From: DAOSVX01 sp964440405
GTDB lineage: Bacteria; Bacillota_I; Bacilli_A; RF39; UBA660
Direction: 5' to 3'
Assembly: GCA_964440405.1 (NCBI GenBank)
Contig: CAYTSB010000023.1
Location: forward strand, 1 to 14,209
Length of the DNA stretch: 14,209 nt
Shown: piece by piece, positions 7,067 through 13,099 of the stretch
Layout: every line of letters starts with the position of its first letter
How positions within the stretch are numbered: the first letter of the stretch is position 1
Made by a program: the position numbers and the translations under genes
The notes under the pieces: generated by a model
Told to the model about the DNA's origin: nothing
The model's database searches: none
What the model saw: the letters and a program-made list of their open reading frames with translations, nothing else

Positions 7067-8212
7067 ATGAAAAAGATTTTATTTTTAATTTTTCTTTTAT
7101 CTATAATCTTACCAGTTAAAGCTTTAGATGATCTGGCTCCCAATTCAAAAAGTGCTATTTTAATTGAACCAACAACGAAGACGATTCTATATGAAAAAAA
7201 TACCCATGAAAAATTATCTCCAGCTTCAATGACGAAAGTTATGAGCATGCTTTTAATCATGGAAGAAATAGATAGTGGCAGGCTAAAATTATCTGATTTA
7301 GTCTTGATCAGTAAAAATGCTTCTGGTATGGGTGGTAGCCAAATATTTTTAGACGAGGGCAGTAATGTTAAAGTTGAAGAACTATTAAAAGGAATAGCTA
7401 TTGCTTCTGGAAATGATGCGGTTGTAGCTTTAGCAGAAAAAATTGCTGGTAGCGAAAGTGCTTTTGTTGATTTGATGAATATAAAAGCTAAAAAGTTAGG
7501 ATTAAAAAACACTCATTTTGTTAATTCGCATGGGTTAGATGCTAAAGATCATTATTCATCTGCTTATGATATGGCAATAATGGCTGTTGAACTTTTAAAC
7601 CATCCAACAATTTTAAAATATACGAGTATTTATGAAGAATATTTTAACAAACCGAATGGTAGTAAAACTTGGCTTGTAAATACAAATAAACTAGTACGTT
7701 TTTATGAAGGAATAGATGGACTTAAAACTGGCTATACGGCAACAGCTTTATATTGTTTAACTGCAACAGGAATTAGAAATAATATTAGATTTGTAAGTGT
7801 AGTAATGGGTGTACCTACTTCTGAAAAAAGAAGTGCTGATACTGTTAGTCTTTTAAGTTATGGCTTTAATGGTTTCAAATTAAATACAATTATTAATGGC
7901 GGTGAAGAACTTGGCAAGCTCAAAATAGAAAAAGGCAAAAAGGAGTATGGAACGTTAATTCTTAATGAAAATGCTACAGAACTTTTAAAAAACACTGATG
8001 AAATAAAAAAATATACTTATGATATTAAAACTTATAAATTAAAAGCACCGGTTAGAAATGGAGATATTGTTGGTGAATTAACAATTATGGATGGTAATAA
8101 AAAGGTTAAAATTTTAAATTTAACTATTAAAGAAAATGTAGAAAAAGCCAATTATATTGATTTGTTTATTAGAAATATTAAAGAATTAGCATCTGGTAAA
8201 ATAAACTTTTAA
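7067..8212 (+). CDS. dacF: Serine-type D-Ala-D-Ala carboxypeptidase (DacF-like low-molecular-weight PBP)
   Basis: This exported enzyme removes the terminal D-Ala of peptidoglycan pentapeptides and so limits cross-linking. Residues 1-19 are a signal peptide. The three catalytic motifs of peptidase family S11 are present: SMTK (Ser54 nucleophile, Lys57), SGN (114-116) and KTG (220-222), followed by a PBP5-type C-terminal beta domain (about 265-355) and a C-terminal amphipathic tail that could bind the membrane. The length of 381 residues is normal. The start at 7067 follows AGGTGATG at rather short spacing. The name dacF rests on position: in B. subtilis dacF lies directly upstream of spoIIAA-spoIIAB-sigF and contributes to spore cortex structure. 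Here one inverted gene separates it from the spoIIA-like operon. By sequence alone it could equally be a vegetative DacA-type enzyme. Confidence 0.88.
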   Translation: MKKILFLIFLLSIILPVKALDDLAPNSKSAILIEPTTKTILYEKNTHEKLSPASMTKVMSMLLIMEEIDSGRLKLSDLVLISKNASGMGGSQIFLDEGSNVKVEELLKGIAIASGNDAVVALAEKIAGSESAFVDLMNIKAKKLGLKNTHFVNSHGLDAKDHYSSAYDMAIMAVELLNHPTILKYTSIYEEYFNKPNGSKTWLVNTNKLVRFYEGIDGLKTGYTATALYCLTATGIRNNIRFVSVVMGVPTSEKRSADTVSLLSYGFNGFKLNTIINGGEELGKLKIEKGKKEYGTLILNENATELLKNTDEIKKYTYDIKTYKLKAPVRNGDIVGELTIMDGNKKVKILNLTIKENVEKANYIDLFIRNIKELASGKINF

Positions 8213-8234
8213 ATTATATATGAAATTTACTGTA

Positions 8235-8265
8235 AAAAAATTTAACTTTATTAGTTAAATTTTTT
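8235..8265. terminator. Bidirectional terminator between dacF and the 145-residue gene
   Basis: Bases 8235-8247 pair with 8253-8265 (13 bp) around a 5-nt loop. The outer part of the stem is an A run on the left and a T run on the right, so the structure reads as an intrinsic terminator from either side. It sits between two convergent genes and can serve both. Confidence 0.75.
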
Positions 8266-8288
8266 AAATTATTATGTGTTGGAAATAA

Positions 8289-8726
8289 TTATAAATAATC
8301 TTTTAATTCTTCAATTGATTGTTTTTGAAAATCGAGAAAGGTTTTAGCTAAATTTAAAGCTTCTTTATTTACAACATCTTTATAATCATTAATTTTCTTT
8401 TCGGTATCAATACTTCCCATTGAAATACCTTTAATTAGCATATCGGCAATACTAGAGTCGCTATTATCATTTCTAACATCTTTGTTAATGCCCATTCGAG
8501 CTCCCATTTTACTTATCATACCACTTTCGGGTAATTCTTCACTTTCGCTATCAAGGATATCTCTACTTTTAAATAAAAATTCTTGATAGCGGTTTAATAA
8601 TTCTTGGGCAAATTTTTTAATTTTATTATCTTTATTTTCTAAATCTTGGAGTAATGCTTCTATAGTATAACTGGCCATCTCACTGTCTTTATAAATATGT
8701 TTAACTAATTCCATTTTTTCATTCAT
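8289..8726 (-). CDS. Conserved helical protein of unknown function
   Basis: This 145-residue soluble protein appears almost entirely alpha-helical. An N-terminal pair of helices (about 1-60) is rich in Glu/Lys with many regular hydrophobic positions. A central Gly/Met segment (SKMGARMGINKD, about 71-82) is followed by IADMLIKGISMGSIDTEKK and a last helix ending KDYL. From memory it resembles an uncharacterised Bacillota family of about 140 residues with the same central 'MG..M' stretch and a later 'AEMLI.G..MGIID' stretch, possibly a ferritin-like four-helix bundle. I see no convincing set of metal ligands. AAAGGAC on the minus strand (8738-8732) precedes the ATG at 8726. The gene is inverted between dacF and the spoIIA-like operon and shares the upstream region that holds the Spo0A-type boxes, so divergent co-regulation is possible. 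Confidence 0.6.
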   Translation of the reverse strand: MNEKMELVKHIYKDSEMASYTIEALLQDLENKDNKIKKFAQELLNRYQEFLFKSRDILDSESEELPESGMISKMGARMGINKDVRNDNSDSSIADMLIKGISMGSIDTEKKINDYKDVVNKEALNLAKTFLDFQKQSIEELKDYL

Positions 8727-8793
8727 AAAAAAAGTCCTTTCTAATATTTATTATGGTGTTGTTAGAAGTTAATATTCATTAATTTGAATAAAT

Positions 8794-8822
8794 TTAACAA
8801 TGCTGTAAAAATCATCTACAAT
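8794..8822 (+). promoter_or_regulatory. Candidate sigma-A promoter far upstream of the spoIIA-like operon
   Basis: TTAACA (8794-8799), 17-bp spacer, TACAAT (8817-8822): each hexamer is one base off consensus. A transcript would start near 8829 and run about 170 nt through all three Spo0A-like boxes before the spoIIAA-like ATG. In such AT-rich DNA chance matches are frequent. Confidence 0.4.
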
Positions 8823-8867
8823 AAATATGAACTCTAAATTGATTACGAATTAAATAAGTGTTTTTGA

Positions 8868-8947
8868 TGTCCAAATATTATATATGTTGTCTAAAAATAC
8901 ATATAAATTAATAATTGCTAAATAAACTTTTGATATCATTTGTCGAA
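8868..8947 (+). promoter_or_regulatory. Three Spo0A-box-like sites (0A boxes)
   Basis: A perfect 0A box TGTCGAA lies at 8941-8947 (in context TTTGTCGAAA). TGTCTAA at 8888-8894 and TGTCCAA at 8868-8874 each differ by one base. All three are on the same strand, 20 and 53 bp apart, close to whole helical turns. In B. subtilis the spoIIA operon is activated by phosphorylated Spo0A bound to such boxes. Position and phasing here support the same control. Confidence 0.65.
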
Positions 8948-8951
8948 ACTG

Positions 8952-8980
8952 TTTAAAAAACAATAAATATCTTCTATATT
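8952..8980 (+). promoter_or_regulatory. Candidate Spo0A-activated promoter of the spoIIA-like operon
   Basis: TTTAAA (8952-8957), 17-bp spacer, TATATT (8975-8980), with transcription expected near 8987. The perfect 0A box at 8941-8947 would lie at about -46 to -40, the place where Spo0A contacts RNA polymerase at sigma-A promoters with a weak -35. I see no good sigma-H promoter (AGGA...GAAT) such as drives B. subtilis spoIIA. Confidence 0.45.
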
Positions 8981-9000
8981 AATTTATACAAGGTGATTAA

Positions 9001-9318
9001 ATGTTAAATTATAATATGGAATATCGTAAAGGAATTTTATTTATTAGATTTTTTGGATCTTTAAATAAAAATACTGCTTTTAATTTTAACACTTATTTTA
9101 TTCCAATGATTATAAAAAATGGTATTAAAAATATTGTTTATAATTTGTCATATCTAGATGAGCTAGATGATATTGGATTAGAAGCTTTAAATGATGGAAG
9201 AAAAGCAGTGGACGAAGTCTACTTATGCAATGTTCCACAAAATATTAATCTAACACTATCCTGGAAAAATAGAATAATCAAAGATGAACTTGTGGCAATT
9301 GAATTAATGGAGATATAA
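9001..9318 (+). CDS. spoIIAA: SpoIIAA-like STAS-domain protein with Asp at the phosphorylation site
   Basis: This 105-residue STAS protein is in the place of the anti-anti-sigma factor of sigma-F. It aligns without gaps to B. subtilis SpoIIAA (sequence from memory) through the first strands, GxLNKNTAFNFN opposite GELDHHTAETLK, and then NLSYLDELDDIGLEAL opposite NLEDLSFMDSSGLGVI. The signature D-S-S-G-L becomes D56-D57-I58-G59-L60, so Ser58, the residue phosphorylated by SpoIIAB, is Asp57 here, a built-in phosphomimic. The end is about 12 residues shorter than SpoIIAA, lacking the last helix. AAGGTGAT (8990-8997) precedes the ATG. The stop TAA directly abuts the sigma-F ATG in the same frame. 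Its function is uncertain: no partner kinase gene is adjacent, and it cannot be phosphorylated at the classical site. It may bind sigma-F or another partner directly, or be vestigial. Confidence 0.72.
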   Translation: MLNYNMEYRKGILFIRFFGSLNKNTAFNFNTYFIPMIIKNGIKNIVYNLSYLDELDDIGLEALNDGRKAVDEVYLCNVPQNINLTLSWKNRIIKDELVAIELMEI

Positions 9319-9966
9319 ATGGAAAAAGACCTGTTGTTGCAAAAATATGGAAACTTAATTAAAAGTTGTGCCCAAAAGTTTTATAATGTGCCTTTTGAAG
9401 ACTTATATCAAGTTGGAGTTATTGGCCTTTTAAAAGCATATGAAAACTATAAAGCAAATACAACTGCCCAATTTTCTACTTATGCTTATGAATATATTTT
9501 TGGCGAAATGTATAAACTATCCACTTCTTACAAACCATTAAAAATAAATAAAGAGACTTTGAGATTATATAAAGAAATAGAAAAAACAAGAGAATATTTA
9601 ACTCATAAATTAAACCGCTGTCCAACCAATTTAGATATTGCTTTATTTATGGAAATAAATGAAAGCGATGTTGATATTGCAGTTTCTTCTTCGATTAAAA
9701 TGCTTAGTCTAGATGAAAGCTATGTTGATAGCGAAACACCTTTATATGAAATTATCAAAGGGCCAAATGTTGATTTTGATAATAAAATTTTTGTTGAGGA
9801 TATGGTTAATAATTTGCCTTCGCCTGAAAAAGAAATTATTATATCTAGATATTTTAAAGACATGACTCAAAGTGAAATAGCATTTAATCTAGGTTTAACT
9901 CAAGTAATGGTTTCAAGAATGGAAAAGAAATCTTTGGAAGTAATGAAAAATTATATTGCTAGTTAG
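9319..9966 (+). CDS. sigF: Sporulation sigma factor, sigma-F type
   Basis: This 215-residue RNA polymerase sigma-70 family factor is probably the first forespore-specific sigma. Region 2.2/2.3 is seen in EDLYQVGVIGLLKA (27-40) and FSTYAYEYIFGEM (52-64). A region 3 helix PTNLDIALFMEINESDV (102-118) follows. Region 4.2 reads TQSEIAFNLGLTQVMVSRMEKK (183-204), very close to the QVSRLEKK ending of sigma-F/G. It is about 40 residues shorter than B. subtilis sigma-F, and the first ~30 residues (the initial helix) have no counterpart. Region 2.4, RFIRDDG in B. subtilis, is KLSTSYK here, so -10 recognition may differ. GGAG (9309-9312) supplies the Shine-Dalgarno within the previous gene. Downstream spoVA genes match the sigF-spoVA order of B. 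subtilis, which favours sigma-F over sigma-G. Confidence 0.82.
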   Translation: MEKDLLLQKYGNLIKSCAQKFYNVPFEDLYQVGVIGLLKAYENYKANTTAQFSTYAYEYIFGEMYKLSTSYKPLKINKETLRLYKEIEKTREYLTHKLNRCPTNLDIALFMEINESDVDIAVSSSIKMLSLDESYVDSETPLYEIIKGPNVDFDNKIFVEDMVNNLPSPEKEIIISRYFKDMTQSEIAFNLGLTQVMVSRMEKKSLEVMKNYIAS

Positions 9967-9974
9967 TATTAAAT

Positions 9975-10012
9975 TAATAAAACCTCTCATAATAGTAATG
10001 GAGGTTTTATTA
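9975..10012 (+). promoter_or_regulatory. Hairpin over the spoVAC ribosome-binding site, possible leaky terminator
   Basis: A perfect 12-bp inverted repeat, TAATAAAACCTC (9975-9986) and GAGGTTTTATTA (10001-10012), encloses a 14-nt loop. The right arm contains the spoVAC Shine-Dalgarno core GAGG and the A of its ATG. It could block spoVAC translation, act as a weak terminator (GAGG followed by TTTTATT) between sigF and spoVA, or both. Pairing is seen directly; the role is inference. Confidence 0.6.
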
Positions 10013-10449
10013 TGGGTTCTAAAGAATATAATAAAATAGTTAAGAAAGTAAGTACTAAAAACAATAAATTAAAAAATGCTTTTATCTCATTTGTTGCTGG
10101 TGGTTTAATTTGTATGTTTGGTGAACTAATTACAACTGTTATTGCTAGAATATCAGGACTATCTAATAAAGAATCAATAATCTGGATGATGATTATATTG
10201 GTATTATTATCAACTTTATTCACATGTATTGGTTTTTTTGACGAGTGGGTGACAAAATTAAAGGCTGGATTAATTGTTCCAATTACTGGCTTTGCTCATT
10301 CCATATCTAGTGCTGTCTTAGACTATAAAAAAGATGGCCTTATTACAGGCATTGGAAGTAATGTTTTTAAATTAGCGGGCAGCGTTATTTTCTATGGAGT
10401 TATTAGTGGTTTCTTTTTTGCCCTATTAAAGGTGATAATTTATGGCTAG
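10012..10449 (+). CDS. spoVAC: Stage V sporulation protein AC
   Basis: This 145-residue inner-forespore-membrane protein belongs to the SpoVA channel, which takes dipicolinic acid into the forespore and releases it at germination. In B. subtilis SpoVAC acts as a mechanosensitive channel. A short basic, Lys-rich N-terminus (1-22) is followed by three to four membrane segments: FISFVAGGLICMFGELITTV, IIWMMIILVLLSTLFTCIGF, a re-entrant segment beginning KLKAGLIVPITGFAHSISSA, and a last helix SVIFYGVISGFFFALLKVII. The GLIVPITGFAHS stretch is the SpoVAC/SpoVAE family signature. The length is close to the 150 residues of B. subtilis. GGAGG precedes the ATG at 10012 but lies in a hairpin. The gene overlaps spoVAD by 8 bases, so translation is probably coupled. 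Confidence 0.95.
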   Translation: MGSKEYNKIVKKVSTKNNKLKNAFISFVAGGLICMFGELITTVIARISGLSNKESIIWMMIILVLLSTLFTCIGFFDEWVTKLKAGLIVPITGFAHSISSAVLDYKKDGLITGIGSNVFKLAGSVIFYGVISGFFFALLKVIIYG

Positions 10450-11416
10450 TTTCAGTTATACTAAGGTATATTTAAATGATTATATTACTTTAGGTGGTTT
10501 AAAAGAAGCCAAAGGACAATTAAAAGGTTTTCATTATTTAGCAAAAGACTATTATGATGGTGAAAAAACATTTGAAAAAGCTGAGGTTAAATTTCAAAAA
10601 ATGGCTTTAGACATGTTATTAGTTAATAATAAGTTTAATCCTAATAATATTGATTTATTAATTGGTGGAGACTTAATTAATCAAATTGCTAGTACCGGAT
10701 ATAATGCTCGTAATTACAATATTCCATTTTTAGGAATATATAGTGCTTGTGCCATTTTTGTTGAAGGAATAATTATTGCCAGTAATTTTATTGAAGGAGG
10801 ATTAATAAATAACAGTATTGTTATAACTAGTTCTCATAATCTAAATGCTGAAAAACAATTTAGGTTTCCTTATTCTTATGGTTGTCCTAAACCGGAAAGG
10901 TCAACTTTTACGGCTACCGGCGCAGCAAGTGTTTTAGTATCTAATAAAAAAAGTAATATTAAAATTAAAGAAGGCACATTAGGTAAAGTCACTGATTACA
11001 AAATAACAGATCCTTATAATTTAGGGGCAGCTATGGCTCCATCGTGTGCTAGAGTTATTAATGATCACTTAACTGATTTTAATCGTAAAATAAACTATTA
11101 TGATTTAATTTTAACGGGTGATCTTGGTGAAAGTGGCAGCAAGTTATTAAAAATCTTATTGGAACAGGAATATAATTTAAAAGTCAGCAATCATTTGGAT
11201 AGTGGTACTTTAATTTATAAAAAAGATCAAAATTGTTATGATGGGGCAAGTGGCCCAGTTGTTTTACCGTTTGTTTTATTTAATAAAATAATCAAATCCA
11301 GCAAATATCGTAAAATTTTAATTGTCGGTACCGGAGCAATGCATAATTCAGTAATGGTTTATCAAAAAGACAGTATTCCCAGTGTTAGTTATGCTGTTTC
11401 TTTGGAGGTGAAATAA
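10442..11416 (+). CDS. spoVAD: Stage V sporulation protein AD, DPA-binding thiolase-fold protein
   Basis: This 324-residue thiolase/KAS-fold protein binds dipicolinic acid on the outer face of the forespore inner membrane and hands it to the SpoVA channel. Family stretches are easy to follow: DLLIGGDLINQI (71-82) with Asp77, YSACAIFVEG (100-109) with Cys103 at the thiolase cysteine position, SSHNLNAEKQFRFP (130-143), YGCPKPERSTFTATGAAS (146-163), the TGDLGESG loop, and a GTGAMHNS...SIPSVSYAVSLE C-terminus. Asp77 and Cys103 lie where residues tested for DPA binding in B. subtilis SpoVAD are found, by my unaided alignment. It is slightly shorter than the 338 residues of B. subtilis. AAAGGTGAT (10429-10437) precedes the ATG. 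Ends overlap: 8 bases with spoVAC and one base (TAATG) with spoVAE. Confidence 0.95.
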   Translation: MASFSYTKVYLNDYITLGGLKEAKGQLKGFHYLAKDYYDGEKTFEKAEVKFQKMALDMLLVNNKFNPNNIDLLIGGDLINQIASTGYNARNYNIPFLGIYSACAIFVEGIIIASNFIEGGLINNSIVITSSHNLNAEKQFRFPYSYGCPKPERSTFTATGAASVLVSNKKSNIKIKEGTLGKVTDYKITDPYNLGAAMAPSCARVINDHLTDFNRKINYYDLILTGDLGESGSKLLKILLEQEYNLKVSNHLDSGTLIYKKDQNCYDGASGPVVLPFVLFNKIIKSSKYRKILIVGTGAMHNSVMVYQKDSIPSVSYAVSLEVK

Positions 11417-11766
11417 TGACTTTATTTTATGCTTTCCTAGTAGGAGGACTAATTTGTTTAATTGGTCAATTAATTTTAGATAACACCAACCTTTCAGCAG
11501 GGCATGTAACTAGCATTTTTGTTGTACTGGGAACATTTTTAGGCTTTATAGGAATATATCCTCAATTAATTAATTTGGCTCATGCCGGAGCAAATATTCC
11601 AATTACATCTTTTGGTAATTTACTATATGAAGCAAGTTATTTGGGATTTAAAGAAAATGGTATTCTAGGAATGTTTACCAATATGTTTTCAACTACTGGT
11701 GGAGTAATTACAGCAGTTTTAATATTTTCTTTTATTTTCAGTTTAATATGGAATCCGAAAGATTAA
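11416..11766 (+). CDS. spoVAE: Stage V sporulation protein AE (SpoVAEb type)
   Basis: This 116-residue membrane subunit of the dipicolinic acid channel has three to four hydrophobic segments: FYAFLVGGLICLIGQLIL, TSIFVVLGTFLGFIGIYPQL, a central AHAGANIPITSFGNLLYEA family signature related to that of SpoVAC, and a final GVITAVLIFSFIFSLIW. The length matches SpoVAEb. The ATG overlaps the spoVAD stop (TAATG) behind a GGAGGTG Shine-Dalgarno (11404-11410). It is the last gene of the operon, followed by a terminator. spoVAA, spoVAB and spoVAF, found in B. subtilis, are absent here, leaving the C-D-E core seen in many clostridia. Confidence 0.93.
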   Translation: MTLFYAFLVGGLICLIGQLILDNTNLSAGHVTSIFVVLGTFLGFIGIYPQLINLAHAGANIPITSFGNLLYEASYLGFKENGILGMFTNMFSTTGGVITAVLIFSFIFSLIWNPKD

Positions 11767-11802
11767 ATTTTTTTTAAAAATGCTAAAAATTTTTAAATAA
11801 AC

Positions 11803-11835
11803 AAAAAAAGCATTGATTTAAATCAATGCTTTTTA
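11803..11835. terminator. Bidirectional terminator between spoVAE and the zinc-ribbon gene
   Basis: The 22-base self-complementary run 11809-11830 (AGCATTGATTT and its complement) is flanked by an A run on the left and a T run on the right. It forms a stem usable from both strands, and it lies between the convergent spoVAE and zinc-ribbon genes. Confidence 0.82.
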
Positions 11836-11847
11836 TTTTCTTTTATT

Positions 11848-12030
11848 TTAGTTTTCTCTTCTAAAATTTCTTTTGCCACGTTGTTTTGCTTTTTCAGCTT
11901 TGAATTTGTCACGGCATGCTCTACATTTTTTTGGATCATTTAATCCTTTGGTTTGATAAAATTCTTGCTCTCCAGCAGTAAAAACAAATTCCTCTTGGCA
12001 TTCGCTACATTTAATAGTCTTGTCTTCCAT
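11848..12030 (-). CDS. Small zinc-ribbon protein
   Basis: This 60-residue protein has two CxxC knuckles (Cys8/Cys11 and Cys36/Cys39) spaced to bind one Zn2+. The stretch FVFTAGEQEFYQTKGL between them is typical of the short bacterial 'probable zinc-ribbon' family (PF13451 type). The C-terminus (42-60) is strongly basic, Lys/Arg-rich, suggesting contact with nucleic acid or ribosomes. The function of the family is unknown. AGGAGG on the minus strand (12043-12038) gives a strong ribosome-binding site for the ATG at 12030. A weak candidate promoter lies further upstream, but I do not call it. It is convergent with spoVAE and shares its terminator. The 231-base stretch up to the next gene holds only promoter-like sequence. 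Confidence 0.85.
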   Translation of the reverse strand: MEDKTIKCSECQEEFVFTAGEQEFYQTKGLNDPKKCRACRDKFKAEKAKQRGKRNFRREN

Positions 12031-12201
12031 TACTATACCTCCTTTTAGGGTTTAAATTAATTACTTATTAGCCTCAAAAGAAAGGAACAGTTTAATAATT
12101 AAATCCAGATTAAATGTATCATACTTTTTAAAATAATACAAGATAATTAATTATATGCTACAAATTAGAAAAAAGATTACATAAATAAATTAAAAAAATG
12201 C

Positions 12202-12230
12202 TTGCATTTCTTTATATATTATGCTAGGAT
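12202..12230 (+). promoter_or_regulatory. Extended -10 sigma-A promoter of the 278-residue gene
   Basis: TTGCAT (12202-12207), 17-bp spacer, TAGGAT (12225-12230) with TGC just before it (12222-12224), an extended -10. Transcription would start near 12237, about 25 nt before the ATG at 12262. The reading frame can be extended upstream to a TTG at 12202, but that codon is the -35 element itself, so the upstream start is not credible. Confidence 0.7.
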
Positions 12231-12261
12231 AGTAATCGACTTTCAAAAAGGGGGTAATATT

Positions 12262-13098
12262 ATGAAAATATTAACAAATGAAAACAAAAAAGCTATGCAA
12301 AGCTTTATGGAAGGTCAAACCAAGAATGCACAAAATATTGTTGGGGAACATTTAAAAACAATAGAAGAATTTGAAAATACTGCTGTAAATGTTGAAGTAA
12401 TAGCAGACCGTAGTTCTTTAAAAGTTATTTTAACTTTTGTAAGCGGTAGTTTGGCTGTTATTGCAAGAGGAAATGGTTTAAGTTCATTAACTCTAACTAA
12501 TTACGGGATTCAAAAGAGTTTATCAGGATTAAAAGATGTTGCTGTTCAATCAAATGCCAACACTAGAAATTATGATTTTTCAAAATCTTATAGTTTGCCG
12601 GTAGAAGTAATTGATATTTGTGAATCTAGAATGTTTACAGATAAAGTAACAGTTGCAAGAGAAGAAAGTTATATTATTAGAACTTTTGCCAACTTTATGG
12701 CTCAAACTGTTACTAGTAGAAGAAAATGTGTAGATGAAGTCAAACCTTTAAGAGAAGATTCTATGGATTATTTAAATAAGCCTAGTGTGCCAGCATTACC
12801 TACAACTATTTCTGAAAATGTTGGTGAAAAATTATTTGATTCACAAGAAATCAGAAGAATTTATGGTAATGATATGGTTTTAATTGATGTTATGAATTAT
12901 GGCGAACCTTCAAAAACTTACTTATCAAACTTAGCGCAAGATGAAAATGGTAGAAATGACTTAAAAGAAACTGGTTCATGGTTACCATTAACCGATGATG
13001 ATCAATATGTTTTAAGTGGTACCGTTTCTTACAGAAGAAATATCACTAACAAAGTTCCACAAGATATTTTTAAAGAATTAAAATTATTAAATAAATAA
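12262..13098 (+). CDS. Unrecognised cytosolic protein of 278 residues
   Basis: I do not recognise this protein. It has no signal peptide and no membrane segment. A charged, helical N-terminus (about 1-40) is followed by a region of beta-strand character (VNVEVIAD, SLKVILTFVSGSLAVIARG, about 43-70). A mixed middle part follows, with YSLPVEVIDICESRMF and the helix SYIIRTFANFMAQTV. A Pro-rich linker (173-182) leads to a C-terminal half containing MVLIDVMNYGEP and YVLSGTVSYRRNI. Two cysteines (120, 156) are not in a known motif. The start at 12262 is chosen because AAGGGGG lies 7 bases upstream and the promoter covers any earlier start. A strong promoter and a strong terminator suggest a well-expressed single-gene unit. 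No neighbour gives a functional hint. Confidence 0.75.
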   Translation: MKILTNENKKAMQSFMEGQTKNAQNIVGEHLKTIEEFENTAVNVEVIADRSSLKVILTFVSGSLAVIARGNGLSSLTLTNYGIQKSLSGLKDVAVQSNANTRNYDFSKSYSLPVEVIDICESRMFTDKVTVAREESYIIRTFANFMAQTVTSRRKCVDEVKPLREDSMDYLNKPSVPALPTTISENVGEKLFDSQEIRRIYGNDMVLIDVMNYGEPSKTYLSNLAQDENGRNDLKETGSWLPLTDDDQYVLSGTVSYRRNITNKVPQDIFKELKLLNK

Positions 13099-13099
13099 A

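Noticed and set aside
6734..7512. Antisense reading frames opposite the surface-protein and dacF genes (6734-6943 and 7018-7512, minus)
   Set aside because: They are low-complexity Ser/Phe-rich translations, mirror images of well-supported genes with signal peptides, motifs and ribosome-binding sites. No Shine-Dalgarno or family match.
9001..9966. Reading the STAS-sigma pair as an RsbV/sigma-B stress system
   Set aside because: The dacF upstream and spoVAC-D-E directly downstream, the Spo0A boxes and the QVMVSRMEKK ending of the sigma factor all favour the sporulation locus.
9975..10012. Calling the sigF-spoVAC hairpin a plain terminator
   Set aside because: The T-rich stretch is within the stem and the stem reaches the next ATG. 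Full termination would disconnect a conserved operon, so a regulatory hairpin is the safer call.
9987..10223. Minus-strand frame opposite spoVAC
   Set aside because: It lies opposite a confident spoVAC, has no ribosome-binding site and is an Ile/Leu-rich by-product of the complementary membrane protein.
12202..12261. N-terminal extension of the 278-residue protein from a TTG at 12202
   Set aside because: The TTG is part of the -35 element, and the ATG at 12262 has a well-placed AAGGGGG.
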